Shown: positions 8,225-17,511, counted from the first letter of the stretch. The stretch: DNA of 64,000 nucleotides from Kumtagia sp052180275 (GCF_052180275.1 NZ_CP197465.1:5704001-5768000), one strand, 5' to 3'. Made by a program: numbers and translations. Notes: generated from the sequence alone by a model not told the origin.

Positions 8225-8730
8225 CCACCCCTATCGAGCGCCGGAAAAAGGTATTCCTGCTCGTATGCGATGTGGCGCCTGACGGTGCCGAAGAAGGCGC
8301 GCAGCATGAAACCAAGCGCTTCGGGATTGGCGACTTCGCCGCCGTGCCCGATATGCAAAAAAGCCTCGGTTATCTCTTCAGCGGCGCATTCATCGAAGAT
8401 ATGGTCGGACGTGAGTTGGGTGACCATGACACGCCCCGGCTTTCGCGCCGCGCGATCGAATGCGGGAAACAGAACCTGCTCCTCATGGCGATGTGATTCA
8501 CGCATCACCGGCAGAAGTCGATTAGCGATCTGAAGGCAAAGCAGACGGTCGATGCGATCCGGCAAGGAATCCGCGACCCGCTCTAGCTGCTCGCACAGGC
8601 TGAGCTTCTCCGCATGTGCTTGCGCCATCCAGATGCACGGTTTTCCCTTGAGCGGCGAGCATTCGCGCACTGCCCAGCAAAGCTCTGCGCCGCTGCACTG
8701 TTCGCCAACCCTTCGGCTGCTCACCGCCAT
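8221..8730 (-). CDS. hemerythrin HHE-domain protein
   Basis: The 169-residue cytoplasmic protein has the His/Glu pattern of a di-iron hemerythrin fold: MRESHRHEEQVLFPAFDRA, then an HIGHGG segment and RRHIAYEQEYLFPAL near the C-terminus. Related proteins bind O2 or NO or help repair Fe-S clusters. The N-terminal part (about residues 1-45) has several Cys and is not a recognised domain. The ATG at 8730 follows GAGGAG. It is divergent from fixN, and the two share the FNR-type box at 8779-8792, so it should be made together with the cbb3 oxidase. Confidence 0.8.
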   Translation of the reverse strand: MAVSSRRVGEQCSGAELCWAVRECSPLKGKPCIWMAQAHAEKLSLCEQLERVADSLPDRIDRLLCLQIANRLLPVMRESHRHEEQVLFPAFDRAARKPGRVMVTQLTSDHIFDECAAEEITEAFLHIGHGGEVANPEALGFMLRAFFGTVRRHIAYEQEYLFPALDRGG

Positions 8731-8778
8731 GATCTTCTCCTCATTGGCCGAAAGTAAGGCAGCTACCCATCGGAGCGT

Positions 8779-8792
8779 TTGATCTGGATCAA
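8779..8792. promoter_or_regulatory. perfect FNR-type box between hemerythrin gene and fixN
   Basis: TTGATCTGGATCAA lies 72 bp upstream of the fixN ATG and 55 bp upstream of the hemerythrin ATG on the other strand. It probably activates both. Confidence 0.85.
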
Positions 8793-8857
8793 GGCTCTGC
8801 TTCTCTCGGTCGTGGATAGCTGAACCGGCCCGGCATTCGAATGGGGAACGAAACACT

Positions 8858-10468
8858 ATGAAATACGGCACCGAGATCATCGGCATCGCCTTGCTTGCCT
8901 TCGTCGCCCTGCTTGGTGCCGGCTTCGCAGCCGACGAGCCATTCAGACAGCATATGTGGGTTTTGTTCTTCGTCCTGTCCGGCTCAGCAGTGGTGCTATT
9001 GCGCCGCACGAGCTTTGCTCCGGTAGCTCCGGTCGATCCTGATGCCTACATGGACGACCCGATCCGCTTCGGTTCGATCGCGACCATGTTCTGGGGCATC
9101 GTCGGACTGCTTGTCGGCGTTGTCGTCGCCCTGCAACTGGCTTACCCGGATCTCAACATCGAGCCTTGGTTCAACTTCGGCCGCATGCGGCCGCTGCATA
9201 CATCGGCTGTGGTTTTCGCGTTTGGCGGCAACGCGCTGATCGCAACCTCGTTCTACGTGGTGCAGCGTACATGCAGGGCCCGCCTGTTCGGCGGCAACCT
9301 CGCCTGGTTCGTGTTCTGGGGTTACCAACTCTTCATCGTCATGGCCGCAACCGGATACCTGCTCGGCATCACCGAAGGGCGTGAATATGCGGAACCTGAG
9401 TGGTATGTCGACCTCTGGCTGACGGTCGTCTGGGTCGCCTACCTGGTGGTGTTCCTTGGCACGATCATCAAGCGCAAAGAACCCCATATCTACGTCGCGA
9501 ACTGGTTCTATCTGTCCTTCATTGTGACGATCGCCATGCTGCATGTGGTCAACAATCTCAGCATGCCTGTCTCGTTCGTGGGCTCGAAAAGCTACTCGCT
9601 GTTTTCCGGCGTTCAGGACGCGCTGACCCAGTGGTGGTACGGCCACAACGCAGTCGGCTTCTTCCTCACCGCCGGCTTCCTCGGCATGATGTACTACTTT
9701 GTGCCCAAGCAGGTGAACCGCCCGGTCTATTCCTACCGGCTGTCGATCATCCACTTCTGGGCCCTGATCTTCATGTACATCTGGGCCGGTCCCCATCACC
9801 TCCACTACACCGCCCTGCCGGATTGGGCGCAGACGCTCGGCATGGTGTTCTCGGTGATGCTGTGGATGCCGTCCTGGGGCGGCATGATCAACGGCCTGAT
9901 GACGCTGTCGGGCGCCTGGGACAAGATCCGCACCGACCCGATCGTGCGCATGATGGTGGCGGCAATCGCCTTTTACGGCATGTCCACCTTTGAAGGTCCG
10001 ATGATGTCGATCAAGGCCGTCAACTCGCTCAGCCACTATACCGACTGGACCATCGGCCACGTTCACTCCGGCGCGCTTGGCTGGGTTGGTCTGATCTCCT
10101 TTGCCGCCATTTACTACATGGTGCCGAAGCTGTGGTTCCGCGAGCGTCTCTACTCGATACGTATGATCACCTGGCACTTCTGGTTGGCGACGCTCGGCAT
10201 CGTTGTCTACGCGGCGGTAATGTGGGTGTCCGGCATCATGCAGGGCCTGATGTGGCGTGAATACGACAATCAGGGCTTCCTGGTCTATTCCTTCGCCGAG
10301 ACTGTCGCCGCCATGCACCCATACTACGTGATGCGTGCCATCGGTGGAGCCATGTATCTCGCCGGCGCCCTGATCATGGCCTTCAACATCACGATGACGA
10401 TCCTCGGTTACCAGCGCGAGGAAGAACCAATCGGCGGCACGATGCCCGCCCTTCAGCCTGCCGAATAG
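8858..10468 (+). CDS. fixN: cbb3-type cytochrome c oxidase subunit I
   Basis: FixN (CcoN) is the catalytic subunit of the high-affinity cbb3 oxidase in the inner membrane. It binds a low-spin haem b and the haem b3-CuB centre where O2 is reduced. The 536 residues fit the family and contain about 12 membrane segments. Key histidines are visible in WYGHNAVGFF near residue 262, in GPHHLHYTA near 312 and in the haem-ligand segment HVHSGALGW near 400. It is the first gene of fixNOQP, which ends at 12,238. The FNR-type box 72 bp upstream points to micro-oxic induction by FnrN. Confidence 0.97.
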   Translation: MKYGTEIIGIALLAFVALLGAGFAADEPFRQHMWVLFFVLSGSAVVLLRRTSFAPVAPVDPDAYMDDPIRFGSIATMFWGIVGLLVGVVVALQLAYPDLNIEPWFNFGRMRPLHTSAVVFAFGGNALIATSFYVVQRTCRARLFGGNLAWFVFWGYQLFIVMAATGYLLGITEGREYAEPEWYVDLWLTVVWVAYLVVFLGTIIKRKEPHIYVANWFYLSFIVTIAMLHVVNNLSMPVSFVGSKSYSLFSGVQDALTQWWYGHNAVGFFLTAGFLGMMYYFVPKQVNRPVYSYRLSIIHFWALIFMYIWAGPHHLHYTALPDWAQTLGMVFSVMLWMPSWGGMINGLMTLSGAWDKIRTDPIVRMMVAAIAFYGMSTFEGPMMSIKAVNSLSHYTDWTIGHVHSGALGWVGLISFAAIYYMVPKLWFRERLYSIRMITWHFWLATLGIVVYAAVMWVSGIMQGLMWREYDNQGFLVYSFAETVAAMHPYYVMRAIGGAMYLAGALIMAFNITMTILGYQREEEPIGGTMPALQPAE

Positions 10469-10479
10469 GAACCTGAGCC

Positions 10480-11211
10480 ATGGCCTTGATGGACAAGCAC
10501 GCCATCCTGGAGAAGAACGCGACGCTTCTCCTTGTCGGTTCTCTGTTGGTGGTGACGGTCGGCGGCATCGTCGAAATCGCACCGCTCTTCTATCTGGAGA
10601 ACACGATCGAAAAAGTCGAAGGCATGCGGCCCTACTCCCCGCTGGAGCTCGCCGGACGCGACATCTACGTCCGCGAAGGTTGCTACGTCTGCCATTCGCA
10701 GATGATCCGGCCGTTCCGCGACGAGGTTGAGCGCTACGGCCATTATAGCCTCGCGGCGGAGTCGATGTACGACCATCCGTTCCAATGGGGATCGAAGCGC
10801 ACCGGACCCGACCTGGCGCGAGTCGGCGACCGCTATTCGAACGAATGGCACGTCCAGCACCTCGAGGAGCCTCGGTCGGTCGTCCCTGAATCGATCATGC
10901 CGAGCTATGCGTTCCTGAAGGATGTCCGGCTCGACGCAAAGGACTTCTCCACCCATCTGGTCGCCAACGCCCGAGTCGGCGTGCCCTACACCGACGAGAT
11001 GATCGCGAACGCGGAGACTGATCTGCGTACCCAGGCCGATCCGGAAGCGGACACGTCCGCTCTCGAGGCCCGATACCCGAAGGTGAAGGTCGGCGATTTC
11101 GATGGCAATCCGCAGGCTCTTACCGAGATGGACGCGCTCGTCGCGTACCTGCAGGGCCTCGGCACGCTGGTCGATTTTTCGACCTACGACGAAGCCGCTG
11201 GCGCACGTTAG
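10480..11211 (+). CDS. fixO: cbb3-type cytochrome c oxidase subunit II
   Basis: FixO (CcoO) is the monohaem c-type cytochrome of the cbb3 oxidase. It is anchored by an N-terminal membrane helix (about residues 12-32) and exposed to the periplasm. The haem motif CYVCH is at about residues 68-72, and methionine ligands are likely in the C-terminal part. The 243-residue length is normal. It starts 12 bp after fixN with AGGA before the ATG. Confidence 0.97.
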   Translation: MALMDKHAILEKNATLLLVGSLLVVTVGGIVEIAPLFYLENTIEKVEGMRPYSPLELAGRDIYVREGCYVCHSQMIRPFRDEVERYGHYSLAAESMYDHPFQWGSKRTGPDLARVGDRYSNEWHVQHLEEPRSVVPESIMPSYAFLKDVRLDAKDFSTHLVANARVGVPYTDEMIANAETDLRTQADPEADTSALEARYPKVKVGDFDGNPQALTEMDALVAYLQGLGTLVDFSTYDEAAGAR

Positions 11212-11220
11212 GAGCCATTG

Positions 11221-11373
11221 ATGGAAGCCTACACCGCAATGCGTCACTTCGCCGACAGCTGGGGCCTGCTGGCAATGACCCTATTCTTCATCGGAATGGC
11301 GCTTTTCGTCTTCCGTCCCGGCAGTCGCTCCGTCGCCGACGAGGCCGCGCAGATACCTCTCAGGGATGACTGA
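11221..11373 (+). CDS. fixQ: cbb3-type cytochrome c oxidase subunit CcoQ/FixQ
   Basis: This 50-residue protein (start MEAYTAMRHFADSWGLLAMT) has one membrane helix (about residues 14-33) followed by a short polar tail. CcoQ stabilises the cbb3 complex. The ATG at 11,221 follows fixO by 9 bp with AGGAG upstream. Its end overlaps the first possible start of fixP. Confidence 0.92.
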   Translation: MEAYTAMRHFADSWGLLAMTLFFIGMALFVFRPGSRSVADEAAQIPLRDD

Positions 11374-11374
11374 A

Positions 11375-12238
11375 ATGAGTGAGAACCATATCGACGAGGT
11401 ATCCGGGGTTGGCACGACCGGCCACGAATGGGACGGCATCAGGGAATTGAACAATCCTTTGCCGCGCTGGTGGGTTTGGACCTTCTATGCAACCATAGTT
11501 TGGGCGATTGGCTACTGCATCGCATACCCGGCCTGGCCGTTGGTTTCGTCAGCGACAACTGGGCTCCTGGGTTATTCAAGCCGTGCCGACGTAAAGAACG
11601 AGCTGGCCGCCGCCGAGGCAGCCAAGTCCGAATACGTGTCCGCGATCGGCGCGAAGACCGTCGACGAAATCCTCGCGGACGAAAACCTTCGAACGTTCGC
11701 AGCTGCCGCCGGCGCCGCAAAGTTCAAGGTCAACTGTGTCCAGTGTCACGGATCAGGCGCCGAAGGTTCGAAGGGTTTTCCCAATCTCAACGACGATGAC
11801 TGGCTATGGGGCGGCCGGGCCGAGGAAATCCGCGTCACGATCGCGCATGGCGCGCGCTTCGCGGCAGATGCCGACACTCACATTTCCGAGATGCCGGCGT
11901 TCAGGGAAATTCTGGAGCCGGGGCAGATAGACGCGGTTGCCAGCTTCGCCGCCTCGCTGTCTGGATTGGAGGTCGATCCGGCGAAAGCCGAGGCAGGCAG
12001 GACCGTGTTTGCCGAAAACTGCGCGTCCTGTCACGGTGATGCTGGCAAGGGAAATCGCGAGATGGGCGCGCCCGATCTCACTGATGCGATCTCGCTCTAC
12101 ACGCGTTCCGAGGAGGACGTCGCCAGCCAGGTGCGGAATCCCAAGCACGGTGTAATGCCAGCTTGGGGTGCTCGACTGGGCGACATCAGCGTGAAGGAGC
12201 TGGCCGTCTACGTTCATTCGCTGGGCGGTGGGCAGTAG
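11375..12238 (+). CDS. fixP: cbb3-type cytochrome c oxidase dihaem subunit
   Basis: FixP (CcoP) is the dihaem cytochrome c that passes electrons to FixO. It has an N-terminal membrane anchor (about residues 32-52) and two periplasmic haem c domains, with CVQCH near residue 121 and CASCH near residue 216. The N-terminus MSENHIDEVSGVGTTGHEWD is the classical FixP start, so I chose the ATG at 11,375 over the one at 11,366. The reading frame begins right after the fixQ stop. Confidence 0.96.
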   Translation: MSENHIDEVSGVGTTGHEWDGIRELNNPLPRWWVWTFYATIVWAIGYCIAYPAWPLVSSATTGLLGYSSRADVKNELAAAEAAKSEYVSAIGAKTVDEILADENLRTFAAAAGAAKFKVNCVQCHGSGAEGSKGFPNLNDDDWLWGGRAEEIRVTIAHGARFAADADTHISEMPAFREILEPGQIDAVASFAASLSGLEVDPAKAEAGRTVFAENCASCHGDAGKGNREMGAPDLTDAISLYTRSEEDVASQVRNPKHGVMPAWGARLGDISVKELAVYVHSLGGGQ

Positions 12239-12308
12239 GCTGAAGCGGCTCTCGCCGTCCTGCCGTGCAAGTCCTCTGGCCATCGGGGGGCTAAGGGATC
12301 CTGCCGCT

Positions 12309-12322
12309 TTGACCCAAATCAA
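12309..12322. promoter_or_regulatory. FNR-type box upstream of fixG
   Basis: TTGACCCAAATCAA fits TTGAY-N4-ATCAA. The centre is 75 bp upstream of the fixG ATG, so fixGHIS has its own oxygen-regulated promoter. Confidence 0.8.
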
Positions 12323-12390
12323 CGCAAAGCCGACGGTGCCGTGAGAAGGTTGTCACGCTGAGCCCGGCAGGTCGGGTCGGAGATGCGACC

Positions 12391-13950
12391 ATGCTCGATA
12401 CCGCTGAGATTGAACGGCTGAATGCCGAGCCGGTCAACTCCGCACAGACGCGGCGGCCTTTGTACGAGGCGCGCAGGAAGATTTTTCCGAAACGCGCCGA
12501 CGGACGGTTCCGCCGCTTCAAATGGATCGTGATGCTGGTCACGCTTGGCATCTACTATCTCACGCCGTGGCTGCGCTGGGACCGCGGTCCCTTCGCGCCG
12601 GACCAGGCCGTGCTTGTCGATCTCGCCAATCGCCGCTTCTACTTCTTCTTCATCGAGATATGGCCGCAGGAATTCTATTTCGTCGCTGGTCTGTTGGTCA
12701 TGGCCGGTTTCGGACTTTTCCTGGTCACGTCGAGCGTCGGGCGTGCGTGGTGCGGCTATACCTGTCCGCAGACGGTGTGGGTGGACCTTTTTGTCGCTGT
12801 CGACCGTCTGGTCGAAGGCGACCGCAATGCCCGTATCAAGCTCGACCAGGCGGCCTGGTCGGCGAAGAAACTGGTGCTCCGCGTCACCAAGCACACGATT
12901 TGGCTGTTGATTGCGGTCGCGACCGGCGGGGCGTGGATATTCTATTTCGCCGATGCGCCAACTCTTCTGGTCGACCTCTTCACCGGTCAGGCGGCGCCGA
13001 TCGCCTATCTGACGGTCGCCGTGCTGACGGCCACCACTTACACGTTCGGCGGCCTGATGCGCGAACAGGTCTGCACCTACATGTGCCCCTGGCCGCGCAT
13101 CCAGGCGGCGATGCTGGACGAGCATTCGCTGACCGTCACCTACAACGACTGGCGTGGCGAGCCGCGTTCCCGTCACGCCAAAAAGTCGATCGCCGCCGGA
13201 CAGAAGGTCGGCGACTGTGTTGATTGCAACGCCTGCGTCGCCGTCTGTCCGATGGGCATCGACATCCGGGACGGGCAGCAGCTCGAGTGCATCACCTGCG
13301 CGCTCTGCATCGACGCGTGCGACAGCGTCATGGACAAACTTGGCAAGGAAACGGGGCTGATCTCCTACGCGACGCTGTCCGACTATAATTTCAACATGCG
13401 CATCTCCACCAATGGCGGCGCTTGCGGGATTTCTCCCGATCTTGTCCGTACCACTAAGGGCAAGCTGTCGCCTGGGCTGGCGCATTTCCATCTCGCAAAG
13501 ATCTTTCGCCCCAGGACACTGGTCTACTTCGCCGCGTGGTCCGCGGTCGGGCTGCTGCTCGTATACGGACTGCTCACGCGAGACCGCCTGCAGGTCAACG
13601 TCCTGCATGACCGCAACCCGCAATTCGTGAGACTGTCCGATGGTTCGATCCGCAACGGCTACACCGTCAAGCTGCTCAACATGATCCCTGAGCCACGCAC
13701 GATCATCGTCACGCTTCAAGGGCTGAAAGGCGCACAGATGACCGTGGTCGGCATCGACCAGCCTGAAGATCGCGCGTTCGCTGTCGAGGTCGAGCCGGAC
13801 CGCCTCAAGACCTTGAAAGTCTATGTGCGCCAGCCGCTCGAAAACGTCGCCGCACAGTCGCAGCCTTTCAACATCGTGGTCGAAGACAAATCGAGCTTCG
13901 AATCCGACGTCTACGCCGCGACATTCGAAGCGCCGGGAGGCACGAAATGA
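12391..13950 (+). CDS. fixG: cbb3 oxidase assembly ferredoxin-like protein
   Basis: FixG (CcoG) is an inner-membrane polyferredoxin needed to mature the cbb3 oxidase; it is thought to reduce copper for the assembly route. The 519 residues show membrane segments near 45-65, 95-115, 160-180 and 200-220. Two 4Fe-4S motifs follow near residues 275-310 (CVDCNACVAVCP and CITCALCIDAC). A further membrane helix near 375-395 and a periplasmic C-terminal domain complete it. The stop overlaps the fixH start in ATGA. GGAG precedes the ATG. Confidence 0.95.
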   Translation: MLDTAEIERLNAEPVNSAQTRRPLYEARRKIFPKRADGRFRRFKWIVMLVTLGIYYLTPWLRWDRGPFAPDQAVLVDLANRRFYFFFIEIWPQEFYFVAGLLVMAGFGLFLVTSSVGRAWCGYTCPQTVWVDLFVAVDRLVEGDRNARIKLDQAAWSAKKLVLRVTKHTIWLLIAVATGGAWIFYFADAPTLLVDLFTGQAAPIAYLTVAVLTATTYTFGGLMREQVCTYMCPWPRIQAAMLDEHSLTVTYNDWRGEPRSRHAKKSIAAGQKVGDCVDCNACVAVCPMGIDIRDGQQLECITCALCIDACDSVMDKLGKETGLISYATLSDYNFNMRISTNGGACGISPDLVRTTKGKLSPGLAHFHLAKIFRPRTLVYFAAWSAVGLLLVYGLLTRDRLQVNVLHDRNPQFVRLSDGSIRNGYTVKLLNMIPEPRTIIVTLQGLKGAQMTVVGIDQPEDRAFAVEVEPDRLKTLKVYVRQPLENVAAQSQPFNIVVEDKSSFESDVYAATFEAPGGTK

Positions 13951-14441
13951 AGATAGTCCAACCAACGACCGGCTTTACGGGCCGGCACATGCTTCTGACC
14001 ATGCTGGTCTTCTTCGGCGTCATCATAACAGTCAACGTCACCATGGCGGTGTTCGCCCGCACCAGTTGGACGGGGTTCGTCGTCGCCAATTCCTACGTCG
14101 CCAGCCAGGAATTCAACGCAAAGATGGCTGAGACGCGGGCGCAGACGGCGCTTAAGTGGAAAGGCACGTTGGCGATCCGGGACCACCTCGTTCGCTACCG
14201 GCTTGTCGATCCGGCTCACGCCCCGGTGCTGCTGAAAGGCGTGCAGATCAGCTTCAAGCGGCCAGTCGATGATCGGGAAGACCATGTCATTACACTGGCT
14301 CCGGACGGAGACGGCGGGTTCGCGCTGTCCCATGAAGTGGCGGACGGCGTTTGGTTGATCGAGATCAACGCCGATGCGGGTTTGTCCAAACCTTACCGCG
14401 AGACCCTGCGCGTGCACGTGATCGGAGGTATTGCGTCATGA
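13947..14441 (+). CDS. fixH: cbb3 oxidase assembly protein FixH
   Basis: FixH (CcoH) is a small inner-membrane protein that helps insert copper or assemble the cbb3 oxidase together with FixI. The 164 residues have one N-terminal membrane helix (about residues 14-36) and a periplasmic domain with the usual WTGFVVANSYVASQEFN segment. It overlaps fixG at its start and fixI at its end, both by ATGA, which implies translational coupling. Confidence 0.94.
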   Translation: MKIVQPTTGFTGRHMLLTMLVFFGVIITVNVTMAVFARTSWTGFVVANSYVASQEFNAKMAETRAQTALKWKGTLAIRDHLVRYRLVDPAHAPVLLKGVQISFKRPVDDREDHVITLAPDGDGGFALSHEVADGVWLIEINADAGLSKPYRETLRVHVIGGIAS

Positions 14442-16675
14442 GTTGCTGTGCACCCGGCGCCGAGGTCGCGCTTCAGCTGGCGAACACTGTTCCTTCGGCT
14501 TCAGAACTGGCTTTGGCGGCCCGTTCGCTCGGCAATGGCGTGCGCCAGACCGAGCTCTCGGTTCCGGACGTTCATTGTGCGGCCTGCATCCACACGGTCG
14601 AACGCGGCCTCCGGCACCTCGAAGGCGTTAGGTCGGCCCGGGTCAATCTGTCGACGAAACGGGTCACCGTACAGTGGGACGACGGGCCAGTGCCTCCGAT
14701 TGGCGAGACGCTGGTCAAGCTCGGCTATCCTCCGCATCTGTTCGAAGAGGCATCGAACCGCAACGACAAGACCCTCGCCGAACTGATCCGCGCTGTCGGT
14801 GTGGCCGGGTTCGCCGCTGGCAACATCATGCTTTTGTCGGTTTCGGTGTGGTCGGGCGCCGAGGGCGCCACGCGCGACTTGTTCCACTGGGTATCGGCGC
14901 TGATCGCGCTTCCGGCATTGTTCTTTGCCGGCCGCATCTACTACCGCTCGGCGTGGGGCGCGCTGCGGCACGGCCACATGAACATGGACGTGCCCATCGC
15001 CATCGGCGTGACGCTTGCCTACGCCATGAGTCTCTACGAGACGATCAATCATGGCCACCAGGCGTTTTTCGATGCGTCGGTGTCGCTGCTGTTCTTCCTC
15101 TTGATCGGCCGCACGCTCGATCACGTCATGCGCGACCGTGCCCGCTCCGCCGTGCTCGGACTGTCGCGCCTGACGCCGCATGGCGCCCTGACCATGGACG
15201 ACGGCGGCAACCGCGCATACCGCCCGGTCGGCGAGATCGAACCGGGTATGAGAATCATGATCTCGGCTGGAGAAAGAATCCCAGTCGACGCGGTCGTCCT
15301 CGAAGGCGTTTCCGAGCTCGACTGCTCATTGGCCACCGGCGAAAGCGCGCCGGTCCCCCTTTCGCCTGGCAGCGAGGTCCGGGCCGGCACACTCAATCTG
15401 ACAGGAGCCATTACACTGAAGGCGCTACGCCCGGCGTCGGATTCCTTCCTTGCCGAGATGACCCGCATGATGGAGGCTGCCGAGGGCGGGCGCGGGCGCT
15501 ACCGGCGCATTGCCGAGCGCGTCTCAGCCCTCTATGCGCCGGTCGTTCACCTTACGGCGTTTGTCACCTTTCTCGGCTGGATGGCAGTCGACGGCGACTG
15601 GCACAAGGCAATCACCATCGCTATCGCGGTCTTGATCATAACCTGCCCCTGCGCGCTCGGCTTGGCGGTGCCGATCGTGCAGGTCGTCGCGGCCCGCCGC
15701 CTCTTTGAGCAGGGCATCTTGGTCAAGGACGGCTCCGCGATGGAAAGGCTGGCCGAAAGCGACACGGTCATCTTCGACAAGACGGGAACGCTGACGCTTG
15801 GACGACCGCGTCTGTGCAATGCTGCAAAGATTGACCCGGCGAGCCTGTCAATCGCGGCTGAACTCGCGGCCAGGTCCCGCCATCCGACTTCGCAGACGCT
15901 GGCAAGCTATGCCACCTTGGACAACGACGGCTTCGAAACGATCGAGGAAACGCCGGGATGCGGCATGGAGGGCCAGAGAAAAGGCGAAATCTGGCGGCTG
16001 GGCCGCGCCGGATGGGTGCTCGGCCAAGCGGCACCGGCGCAAGTCGGCACCGTTTTGGGCTGCAACGGCCGGCTTGCCGCGGTTTTCGAATTCGAGGACT
16101 TGCTGCGCCCGGACGCAGAGGCCGTTGTCGATGAATTGACAGCCGGCGGCAAGTCCGTGGAAATGCTGTCTGGAGACGCCGAGCCGAAGTGCCGTGACAT
16201 GGCTACCCGCCTCGGCATCGACACGTTCTCATCATCGCTGATGCCGGCGGACAAGACCAACCGGATCTCCGATCTTGTCGACCTTGGCCACAAGGTCCTC
16301 ATGGTCGGTGACGGTCTCAACGATGCGCCGGCGCTCGCCGCCGCCCATGTATCGATGGCGCCCGCAACGGCAGCCGATATCGGCCGCAACGCCGCTGACT
16401 TCGTCTTCCTGCACGACAGCCTCGGCGCGGTCACTGCCGCGTTCCGGATCGCGCAAGATTCCGACCGGCTCATTCGCCAGAACATCGCGCTCGCCGTCGT
16501 CTACAATGCGTTGGCCGTGCCGATAGCAATCCTGGGATACGTAACGCCCCTGATCGCGGCGATCGCCATGTCGGCCTCATCCATTCTGGTGATTGCCAAT
16601 GCACTGCGTCTCGGCGTCCGCGAGAGCCGCGTCGCTGACGCTGCGATCCGGCGCTTTGCGGAGGCACAGACGTGA
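14438..16675 (+). CDS. fixI: copper-translocating P-type ATPase for cbb3 assembly
   Basis: FixI (CcoI) is a P1B-type copper-exporting ATPase that supplies copper to the cbb3 oxidase. The 745-residue protein has a Cys-rich N-terminus, an HMA domain with CAAC at about residues 47-50, the membrane metal site CPC near 402-404, the phosphorylation motif DKTGT near 446, and GDGLNDAPAL in the ATP-binding part. I start it at the ATG at 14,438, which overlaps the fixH stop and has GGAGG upstream. It ends in a GTGA overlap with fixS. Confidence 0.95.
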   Translation: MSCCAPGAEVALQLANTVPSASELALAARSLGNGVRQTELSVPDVHCAACIHTVERGLRHLEGVRSARVNLSTKRVTVQWDDGPVPPIGETLVKLGYPPHLFEEASNRNDKTLAELIRAVGVAGFAAGNIMLLSVSVWSGAEGATRDLFHWVSALIALPALFFAGRIYYRSAWGALRHGHMNMDVPIAIGVTLAYAMSLYETINHGHQAFFDASVSLLFFLLIGRTLDHVMRDRARSAVLGLSRLTPHGALTMDDGGNRAYRPVGEIEPGMRIMISAGERIPVDAVVLEGVSELDCSLATGESAPVPLSPGSEVRAGTLNLTGAITLKALRPASDSFLAEMTRMMEAAEGGRGRYRRIAERVSALYAPVVHLTAFVTFLGWMAVDGDWHKAITIAIAVLIITCPCALGLAVPIVQVVAARRLFEQGILVKDGSAMERLAESDTVIFDKTGTLTLGRPRLCNAAKIDPASLSIAAELAARSRHPTSQTLASYATLDNDGFETIEETPGCGMEGQRKGEIWRLGRAGWVLGQAAPAQVGTVLGCNGRLAAVFEFEDLLRPDAEAVVDELTAGGKSVEMLSGDAEPKCRDMATRLGIDTFSSSLMPADKTNRISDLVDLGHKVLMVGDGLNDAPALAAAHVSMAPATAADIGRNAADFVFLHDSLGAVTAAFRIAQDSDRLIRQNIALAVVYNALAVPIAILGYVTPLIAAIAMSASSILVIANALRLGVRESRVADAAIRRFAEAQT

Positions 16676-16863
16676 CGACACTCGCCTACCTTATCCCCGT
16701 CGCGCTGTTCCTGGGCGGGTTGAGCCTTGTGGCGTTTCTATGGGCTCTGCGAAGCGGCCAATATGAGGACCTGGACGGAGCGGCTGAACGCATCTTCATC
16801 GAAGAGACTGACAGCCTGCCGTTGGACAAAACAGCTGATCGGAAGCGTTCAGCTACGCGGTAA
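16672..16863 (+). CDS. fixS: cbb3 oxidase assembly protein FixS
   Basis: FixS (CcoS) is a short membrane protein required for a fully metallated cbb3 oxidase. The 63-residue product starts with GTG, has one membrane helix (about residues 5-27), then the family segment SGQYEDLDGAAERI. The GTG overlaps the fixI stop, so translation is probably coupled. Confidence 0.93.
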   Translation: MTTLAYLIPVALFLGGLSLVAFLWALRSGQYEDLDGAAERIFIEETDSLPLDKTADRKRSATR

Positions 16864-16902
16864 GGCCGGCGAGACTCATGGAGGAGAAATAGGCAATCAA
16901 GT

Positions 16903-16916
16903 TTGATCGAGATCAA
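16903..16916. promoter_or_regulatory. perfect FNR-type box upstream of pseudoazurin gene
   Basis: TTGATCGAGATCAA has its centre 82 bp upstream of the ATG at 16,992. It suggests induction of the blue-copper protein at low oxygen. Confidence 0.8.
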
Positions 16917-16991
16917 AGATCGCCTGCCTTGGTTCGCCTAACGACGGATGGACACTTCACCGTCGATCTCCAACCCGAAAGCTCCCCCGTT

Positions 16992-17429
16992 ATGAACCAT
17001 ACCATCGCCCTCGCGACCGCAGTTGTTTTGGCTGCCAGCGGCGCCAGCGCCGCGGATCACCAAGTTCTGATGCTTAACAAGGGTGAACACGGCACTATGG
17101 TCTTTCAACCGTCGCTCATCGTAGCGGCGCCGGGCGACACCGTGACATTCGTCCCCGTGGACAAAGGCCACGATGCCGAAAGCATCAAGGGCATGATGCC
17201 GACAGGCGCTGAGCCTTTCAAAGGCAAGATCAACGAACAGATTACCATCCCGCTCTCCGTCGAGGGGGTCTACGGAGTCAAATGTACACCGCACTACGGG
17301 ATGGGCATGGTCGCGCTTGTCTTGGTGGGCAAGCCGGTCAACCTAGATGAAGCCAGGGCCGTAAAGCAGAGCGGCAAGGCCAAGAAGGCCTTCGAGGAAC
17401 TCTTCGCCCAAGTTGAGGCGGGCGATTGA
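16992..17429 (+). CDS. pseudoazurin, periplasmic blue copper protein
   Basis: Pseudoazurin is a periplasmic type 1 copper protein that carries electrons, often to nitrite or nitrous oxide reductases or other periplasmic acceptors. The 145-residue precursor has a signal peptide ending near ASAA at residue 20. The copper ligands are visible as His in DKGHDAES near residue 59, and Cys98, His101 and a Met in CTPHYGMGM. I chose the ATG at 16,992 because the signal peptide begins there; the longer frame from a TTG at 16,929 adds non-signal sequence. No denitrification enzymes are in the window, so the partner may be the cbb3 oxidase or lie elsewhere. Confidence 0.92.
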   Translation: MNHTIALATAVVLAASGASAADHQVLMLNKGEHGTMVFQPSLIVAAPGDTVTFVPVDKGHDAESIKGMMPTGAEPFKGKINEQITIPLSVEGVYGVKCTPHYGMGMVALVLVGKPVNLDEARAVKQSGKAKKAFEELFAQVEAGD

Positions 17430-17461
17430 ACAAGGGGGGTGTCTAATCCGTTGTTTGCCTC

Positions 17462-17495
17462 GCCGGCGGACGCACATCCGCCCGGCTGTCTTTTT
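17462..17495 (+). terminator. rho-independent terminator after pseudoazurin gene
   Basis: GCCGGCGGA and TCCGCCCGGC can pair with one bulged base around a short loop, followed within a few bases by TTTTT. It lies 32 bp after the pseudoazurin stop and upstream of the hemA promoter. Confidence 0.7.
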
Positions 17496-17511
17496 CGCAA
17501 GGCGATCCCAC

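Noticed and set aside
8996..10582. Long minus-strand frame opposite fixN
   Set aside because: It mirrors the codons of fixN and fixO, has no family resemblance, and the plus-strand genes are certain.
12319..13965. Long minus-strand frame opposite fixG
   Set aside because: It is a shadow of fixG, with His/Asp/Arg-rich sequence typical of antisense frames in G+C-rich DNA.
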